Assembly: GCA_001995005.1 (NCBI GenBank) | Contig: MDJN01000023.1 | Coordinates: 1 to 10,453, forward strand | DNA: 10,453 bases | Reading direction: 5' to 3' | Source of the DNA: Candidatus Parepulonipiscium sp. PG-Nun2H_MBin03 | GTDB lineage: Bacteria > Bacillota > Clostridia > Lachnospirales > Cellulosilyticaceae | Shown here: one piece after another, positions 7,445-10,453 of the stretch | Numbering within the stretch: position 1 is the stretch's first letter | Layout: the number at the start of each line of letters is the position of its first letter | Translations under genes and position numbers: made by a program | The notes under the pieces: model-generated | Told to the model about the DNA's origin: nothing | Seen by the model: only the letters and a program-made list of their open reading frames with translations | Database searches by the model: none

Positions 7445-7485
7445 AAAAGATCTAACTAGGTTTCCTTACTCTAGCTAGATCTTTT
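7445..7485 (-). terminator. Intercistronic hairpin between mglB and mglA
   Basis: Two 15-base arms, AAAAGATCTAACTAG and CTAGCTAGATCTTTT on the plus strand, face each other across an 11-base loop with one mismatch. In the minus-strand message that mismatch becomes a G-U wobble, so all 15 positions pair, and UUUUU follows. It is low in G+C and sits just before the mglA ribosome binding site. Such hairpins between a binding-protein gene and its transporter genes usually act as a partial terminator or 3' stabiliser, giving more binding protein than transporter. The structure is visible; the role is inferred. Confidence 0.75.
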
Positions 7486-7528
7486 GTATTATTAATTGAT
7501 GCACCCTTATCTTGTTAAAAATATACTT

Positions 7529-8575
7529 CTAGTCTAAAATATCTGCTGGGTATGGTGCATATGGGAAGAAAATATTTTTTGAATCTGGTTCAAAGTTATA
7601 TCCTGTTCCTTCTAGAGGATCCTTACCATGTGCCACATTAAGAGCTACGTTAGTTACATACTCCGCAATAATCTCAGGGTCTTGACCAGCAGAACCTAAC
7701 ATTTGCCCCTCATCAATATATGTTTGTGCTTCTGCAGTAGCATCCACTCCTATAATTGGTACTGCTTTTGAGCCGTCATTATTCCAGCCAAATGCTTGTA
7801 AAGATTTCATCGCTCCTATAGCAATTCCATCGTTATTGCAAAATACCAATTCCACACCATCTGTATCACTTATTGGATTTGAAGAAAGGAAAGTATCCAT
7901 TGCATCTTTACCTTTATTTGTTGACCAGTCATCTGCTAAGAAATCTGTACCTAATTGTACCAAGGCTGGCATACCAGCTTCTGCAAATAACTCGTTTGTA
8001 CGTGTTACACTAGCTTCTGTTCTACCATTTGCCTCTGGATGAGCCAGGTCTGAACGTATCATAACATACTCAATAGTTCCATTTCCATTTCGGTCATATT
8101 TTTCAAAATCTTTTAATATAGTGCTTGCTGCAATTTCACCTTGCATCAAACCTCCTCCACGTGCATCTGAACCTACAAACCAACAGTTTTCATATGAATC
8201 AATTACATCTTTGTTTGGTTGTTGATTATAAAATAGAATTGGTAATCCTGCATTTTTTGCCTTATCTACTACAGTTTGGCCTGAAGAAATATCTGCCATA
8301 CCTACAACAAGCATTGTTGCTCCTTTTTGTATAGCGTTGTCAATCTGGTCATTTTGTACACTTTGCTTACCTTCACCATCATTAAAGTTATATGACATAT
8401 CTGCGGCTTTATACACTGGGTCTATTGAATTCATTACCGCATTTTGTTGTGGGTCCGAGAAATTATAGACAAAATGCTCTAGCATTATCTCGTCTCCCCC
8501 GCTCGAACACCCTACAAGTGCTGCTGTCATTACGCTCATTGCTGATAAAATCCCAAATAATTTTTCTTTTTTCAT
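7529..8575 (-). CDS. mglB: Galactose/glucose-type sugar-binding lipoprotein, MglB family
   Basis: This 348-residue extracellular lipoprotein captures a monosaccharide for the MglAC importer. A lysine-rich start and hydrophobic core lead to the lipobox LVGC, with acylated Cys23, then only a few linker residues before the fold. A calcium-binding loop of the galactose/glucose-binding protein type, DRNGNGTIE (161-169), is present with the distant ligand Glu242. Aligned by eye with E. coli MglB, the sugar contacts Asp41, Asn117, His179, Arg185, Trp217, one Asn of CNND (247-248) and Asp278 are kept. Gln replaces Phe16, Glu181 replaces Asp154 and Gln298 replaces Asn256 (E. coli numbers for the replaced residues). 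The substrate may thus differ somewhat. GGGAGGG lies 6 bases before the ATG. It is the first gene of the operon, behind a strong promoter. Family membership is firm; galactose as substrate is likely but not proven. Confidence 0.93.
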   Translation of the reverse strand: MKKEKLFGILSAMSVMTAALVGCSSGGDEIMLEHFVYNFSDPQQNAVMNSIDPVYKAADMSYNFNDGEGKQSVQNDQIDNAIQKGATMLVVGMADISSGQTVVDKAKNAGLPILFYNQQPNKDVIDSYENCWFVGSDARGGGLMQGEIAASTILKDFEKYDRNGNGTIEYVMIRSDLAHPEANGRTEASVTRTNELFAEAGMPALVQLGTDFLADDWSTNKGKDAMDTFLSSNPISDTDGVELVFCNNDGIAIGAMKSLQAFGWNNDGSKAVPIIGVDATAEAQTYIDEGQMLGSAGQDPEIIAEYVTNVALNVAHGKDPLEGTGYNFEPDSKNIFFPYAPYPADILD

Positions 8576-8601
8576 AAAAAACCCTCCCTTTTTTATTTAT
8601 G

Positions 8602-8624
8602 TAGGTCCGTAGACCATTATAATT
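8602..8624 (-). promoter_or_regulatory. Predicted 5'-terminal UACG hairpin of the mgl message
   Basis: On the minus strand GGTC-TACG-GACC (8615 down to 8604) forms a short stem closed by a C(UACG)G tetraloop, one of the very stable UNCG loops. The predicted transcription start from the promoter at 8625-8653 is near 8618, so the hairpin would begin only two or three bases from the RNA 5' end. In Firmicutes such ends can protect a message from 5' decay. The hairpin is seen; start site and role are inferred. Confidence 0.5.
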
Positions 8625-8653
8625 ATTATACCCATGTTATGACATAATTACAA
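8625..8653 (-). promoter_or_regulatory. Sigma-A type promoter of the mgl operon
   Basis: Minus-strand -35 TTGTAA (8653-8648) and a perfect -10 TATAAT (8630-8625) are separated by 17 bases. This lies 50 bases ahead of the mglB start codon and after the htrA terminator, so it is the natural promoter for mglB through galE. The expected start of transcription is near 8618. Confidence 0.85.
8637..8647. promoter_or_regulatory. Candidate operator inside the mgl promoter spacer
   Basis: TTATGTCATAA (minus strand) is a perfect palindrome about a central base, lying wholly between the -35 and -10 elements. A wider pair CCCAT/ATGGG (8631-8635 and 8653-8657) brackets it with a slightly shifted centre. 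A repressor bound here would block polymerase. No regulator gene is in the window, and the site does not match the CcpA cre consensus, so the protein is unknown. Confidence 0.45.
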
Positions 8654-8691
8654 TGGGATATCCAAAAAAATTTTTATTTTGGTTAAACACA

Positions 8692-8737
8692 CTAAAAAAG
8701 CTATAATATTTAGAGGGGGTATCTAATATTATAGCTT
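8692..8737 (-). terminator. Strong intrinsic terminator of the htrA-type gene
   Basis: On the minus strand AAGCTATAATATT-AGA pairs with TCT-(A)-AATATTATAGCTT, a 16-bp stem with one bulged base and a seven-base C-rich loop. It is followed by TTTTTTAG. It starts 6 bases past the protease stop codon, and it separates the protease from the mgl operon. Confidence 0.92.
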
Positions 8738-8743
8738 ATCTAT

Positions 8744-10072
8744 TTAATTTGGTATCAACACATTTGGCAGCTTTTGCTGTTGTTGTGAAGTAGTAGTTGT
8801 CTGTTGTAATTCTGTTAGGGTTACAGATACATCTGCATTTTGATTACCTCGGGATATTCTAACTGTTACAACATCACCAACTTTTTTGTTATCAAGCAAT
8901 GTTCTTAGTTCATCAATGGTGGTTACTTTTTGCGAGTCAAATTCTAGTATTATATCATTTGCTCTAATTCCTGCTATGTCTGCACTGCTACCTGGTATTA
9001 CACTTGCTACTAAGACTCCTACAGGAAACTCATATTGTGCCATTTCTTGGCTCATAGTAATACCCGATATTCCAAGAGATGGTCTTATAATTCGTCCATT
9101 TTCTAGTAATTCATCAACTATTTCTTTAACATCATTAATAGGAATTGCAAATCCCATACCTTCCACTTGGCTATCAACTAATTTTATAGTGTTAATACCT
9201 ATAACTTCACCAGTAGGGCCTATTAATGCTCCGCCACTATTTCCTGGATTAATTGCTGCATCTGTTTGTATTAGAGACATTTCATTTTCAGAACTTACAG
9301 GTATTGTTCTGTCTAATGCACTGATTATTCCAACAGTCACAGTATTATTATATGCCTCATCAATCGGCGTACCTATTGCAATTGCAAGGTCTCCAACCAG
9401 TAAAGAATCACTGTCTCCTAGAGGCGCAAGTTTTATTTCACCACTTATTTCTTGCGGTAAATCAATTTTATTTACTGATACAACTGCAATATCTGTTAAT
9501 GTATCCATGCCTACTATATGTGCGGCAACTTTAGTGTTTCCTAAAAATGTTACAGTCAGACTTGTTGCACCTTCCACAACGTGTGCATTGGTCATTATAT
9601 ATATTTTTTCGTCGTCTTCTTTAAAAATTACACCAGAGCCTAAACCACTTTCTGAATATTCTCCAATAAATGTAGATATAACTTGGTTATTTACAATAGA
9701 TACAATTGAAGGCCCAACATCTGATGCTATGTCACTTATTGAGTTATACCCTGACGACATAGGAACTAAGTTTTGCATATTTTCCTCAACTACTGTTATA
9801 GTTGGTGGCGTAACTTGCTCTTTTTGTGCCATAACGTTTTGGCGCGTCAGGTACTCGGCGACAAAAGCATATGAACTGCCCATTGCAGAACCGCCTACAA
9901 TACTTACTATTAACATCGCTACTACAAATTTTAGCATACCTGTATTTTTCTGTTTTGGCGGCTTTTGCTTAATTACTTCATAGTAGAAGTTCTTATTTTC
10001 TGCAGAAATCATATGGTTTCTATCGTCATCGTCATTTTGCTGTTTATACCTATCATCTTGGTCATCATACAT
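8744..10072 (-). CDS. HtrA/DegP-like membrane-anchored serine protease with PDZ domain
   Basis: This S1C-family protease handles damaged or misfolded proteins outside the membrane. From the ATG at 10072 it has 442 residues. These comprise an acidic, Asn/Gln-rich cytoplasmic tail (1-45), one membrane anchor (about 46-72), a trypsin-like domain and one PDZ domain (about 330-420). The C-terminus is a Thr/Gln-rich tail. The catalytic triad is complete: His164 (TNAHVV), Asp194 (TDIAV) and Ser279 in GNSGGA. I chose this start because the only good ribosome binding site (AGGAGG, 10117-10112) lies 39 bases upstream of it. A 29-base hairpin between them brings the two to about 10 bases. The in-frame TTG at 10132 would lie upstream of that site and has none of its own. 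The gene stands alone, with its own terminator. I leave the symbol open because Firmicutes have several paralogues (htrA, htrB, degP names). Confidence 0.93.
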   Translation of the reverse strand: MYDDQDDRYKQQNDDDDRNHMISAENKNFYYEVIKQKPPKQKNTGMLKFVVAMLIVSIVGGSAMGSSYAFVAEYLTRQNVMAQKEQVTPPTITVVEENMQNLVPMSSGYNSISDIASDVGPSIVSIVNNQVISTFIGEYSESGLGSGVIFKEDDEKIYIMTNAHVVEGATSLTVTFLGNTKVAAHIVGMDTLTDIAVVSVNKIDLPQEISGEIKLAPLGDSDSLLVGDLAIAIGTPIDEAYNNTVTVGIISALDRTIPVSSENEMSLIQTDAAINPGNSGGALIGPTGEVIGINTIKLVDSQVEGMGFAIPINDVKEIVDELLENGRIIRPSLGISGITMSQEMAQYEFPVGVLVASVIPGSSADIAGIRANDIILEFDSQKVTTIDELRTLLDNKKVGDVVTVRISRGNQNADVSVTLTELQQTTTTSQQQQKLPNVLIPN

Positions 10073-10098
10073 AATATTTGTGTTGCCACCACTTGCAT
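10009..10098 (-). other. Overlapping short reading frame at the htrA-type start (possible upstream ORF)
   Basis: An ATG at 10098 lies 13 bases after AGGAGG, inside the hairpin loop. It opens a 29-codon frame out of phase with the protease and ends at TGA 10009-10011, inside the protease gene. The encoded peptide is Met-rich because it reads the Asp-rich tail in another frame, so the peptide itself is unlikely to be conserved. If used, it would compete with protease translation when the hairpin is open. It may simply be chance. Confidence 0.25.
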
Positions 10099-10110
10099 TT
10101 ATGTGGCAAC
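10082..10110 (-). promoter_or_regulatory. Hairpin between ribosome binding site and start codon of the htrA-type gene
   Basis: GTTGCCAC and GTGGCAAC pair perfectly (8 bp, G+C-rich for this genome) around a 13-base loop. AGGAGG ends one base before the stem and the ATG begins nine bases after it. Folding therefore shortens a linear distance of 39 bases to about 10, a usable spacing. The geometry is directly visible; that it controls translation is inference. A DNA operator is an alternative reading of the same inverted repeat. Confidence 0.65.
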
Positions 10111-10124
10111 TCCTCCTTTCTTTA

Positions 10125-10143
10125 CTATACAACTGCTATACAA
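10125..10143 (-). promoter_or_regulatory. Direct repeat TTGTATAG, 11-base period
   Basis: TTGTATAG occurs at 10143-10136 and again at 10132-10125, one DNA turn apart, just ahead of the protease ribosome binding site. Direct repeats with about 11-base spacing are typical of OmpR-type response-regulator sites, and htrA genes in Bacillus are under a two-component system (CssRS). The exact site is not one I recognise, and low-complexity AT sequence can produce this by chance. Confidence 0.25.
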
Positions 10144-10217
10144 TTTTTGCTTAATTTAAGTATACCTCTAAAATATTAATTTCCTGTTGCCATCTTTTAA
10201 AGATAATACAGTATTTT

Positions 10218-10245
10218 TGTATATAATTTTTAGCAAAACTGTTAA
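10218..10245 (-). promoter_or_regulatory. Candidate promoter of the htrA-type gene
   Basis: Minus-strand -35 TTAACA (10245-10240) and -10 TATACA (10223-10218) have a 16-base spacer. It is the best pair I found in the AT-rich gap between the upstream terminator and the protease, but the -10 is imperfect. It would give a leader of about 140 bases. Other weak hexamers nearby could serve instead. Confidence 0.35.
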
Positions 10246-10265
10246 GTTTTTATGTATTTTAACAT

Positions 10266-10298
10266 TTTTATTAATTAAAAATAGCACCCTAAGGTGCT
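10266..10298 (-). terminator. Intrinsic terminator of a gene beyond the right edge
   Basis: AGCACC and GGTGCT (10283-10288 and 10293-10298) form a 6-bp stem with a 4-base loop. On the minus strand ATTTTTAATT follows directly. A minus-strand transcript entering from the right would end here, separating it from the protease gene. Confidence 0.7.
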
Positions 10299-10310
10299 TG
10301 CAGTTTGTTA

Positions 10311-10370
10311 ACAAATAGTTATTTATTCGAGTTATCCTTATAATCGGGGTAGAGGGGTGAAGCCCCTCCA
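10311..10370. repeat. Dispersed repeat, copy 2 (right)
   Basis: This copy matches 2-61 at 55 of 60 positions in the same orientation. Its hairpin is perfect here (GAGGGG with CCCCTC, 10352-10357 and 10363-10368, loop TGAAG). Similarity stops sharply at 10370: the second hairpin found after copy 1 is missing. It lies beside the minus-strand terminator in a gap with no credible gene. Confidence 0.85.
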
Positions 10371-10387
10371 CTGAATGTTAGTTGCCT

Positions 10388-10403
10388 TAATCTGAAAAGA
10401 TTA
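10388..10403. repeat. Small hairpin with GAAA loop
   Basis: TAATCT and AGATTA pair perfectly (6 bp) around GAAA, a stable GNRA loop. It touches the larger palindrome that follows. Function is unknown; it may belong to the same edge element. Confidence 0.4.
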
Positions 10404-10450
10404 CTTGCTCTTTATCTCACCGCCTAAGAGGCGGGAGTATTAGAGCAAGT
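10403..10450. repeat. Long imperfect palindrome at the right edge, possibly an IS200/IS605-type end
   Basis: Outer arms ACTTGCTCT and AGAGCAAGT (9 bp, perfect) enclose an unpaired stretch of a few bases per side. Inside that is an inner stem, CTC-a-CCGCCT with AGGCGG-GAG, around an AAG loop. The inner part is far richer in G+C than its surroundings. Subterminal palindromes of this type mark ends of IS200/IS605 elements and the small repeats derived from them. No transposase or TnpB frame is visible before the window ends, so this is only a candidate. Confidence 0.4.
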
Positions 10451-10453
10451 TAT

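Larger units (their letters stand above)
10073..10453. other. Non-coding right-edge region
   Basis: This stretch of about 380 bases carries no gene I can support. It contains the protease leader and hairpin, a weak promoter, a terminator for an unseen upstream gene, repeat copy 2 and two palindromes. An open frame on the minus strand (10168-10371) crosses the repeat and terminator, has no ribosome binding site and is rejected. Confidence 0.7.

Noticed and set aside
8625..8653. Catabolite-control (cre) site in the mgl promoter
   Set aside because: The palindrome lacks the central CG and does not fit the cre consensus.
8886..9983. Long plus-strand open frame of 365 codons opposite the protease gene
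   Set aside because: It is the antisense shadow of a protease with a full catalytic triad and PDZ domain. It has low-complexity Ser/Ile/Thr composition and no recognisable domain.
10073..10132. TTG at 10132 as the start of the protease gene
   Set aside because: AGGAGG would lie downstream of it, inside the gene, and no ribosome binding site precedes it. The extra 20 residues would encode the hairpin region.
10168..10371. Minus-strand open frame of 67 codons at the right edge
   Set aside because: It runs through the dispersed repeat and a terminator hairpin, has no ribosome binding site and gives an AT-driven Lys/Ile/Asn composition.

Overview
The window is AT-rich DNA. Every gene I accept lies on the minus strand, and the ribosome binding sites are strong (AGGAGG, GGGAGGG, AAAGGAG types). 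The low G+C, the Gram-positive type lipoprotein binding protein and the protein sequence types suggest a Clostridia-class Firmicute, perhaps Lachnospirales. That placement is inference, because no taxonomic marker gene is present.

Read in the direction of transcription (right to left), the layout is as follows. The right edge (about 10283-10453) holds a dispersed repeat copy, a terminator for an unseen upstream gene, and two hairpins, one of them an IS200/IS605-like palindrome cut by the window end. Next comes a monocistronic HtrA-type membrane-anchored serine protease (8744-10072) with its own strong terminator. An unusual hairpin sits between its Shine-Dalgarno sequence and its start codon. 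A clear sigma-A type promoter (8625-8653) then starts a sugar operon: mglB (lipoprotein sugar-binding protein), an intercistronic hairpin, mglA (ATPase), mglC (permease), a 66-residue membrane protein starting at TTG, ribokinase, a sugar-phosphate nucleotidyltransferase and galE. A hairpin follows galE. Behind it lie a small DUF1294 membrane protein and an MscS-type channel, whose start and stop codons nearly touch. The left edge carries a second, fuller copy of the dispersed repeat.

The sugar genes make a coherent unit. MglBAC imports a galactose-, glucose- or ribose-like monosaccharide, RbsK phosphorylates a pentose, and the nucleotidyltransferase with GalE makes and interconverts UDP-sugars. 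GalK and GalT are absent from the window, so a complete Leloir pathway is not encoded here. The binding protein keeps most galactose/glucose-contact residues and the calcium loop, but differs at three positions, so its true substrate is open. GalE carries a cysteine at the gatekeeper position that opens the pocket to N-acetylated sugars.

I see no CRISPR array, rRNA, tRNA, phage gene or complete transposase. Most of the window is ordinary. The points most worth checking are the hairpin-bridged translation start of the protease, the small membrane protein inside the transporter operon, the GalE gatekeeper and the edge repeats.
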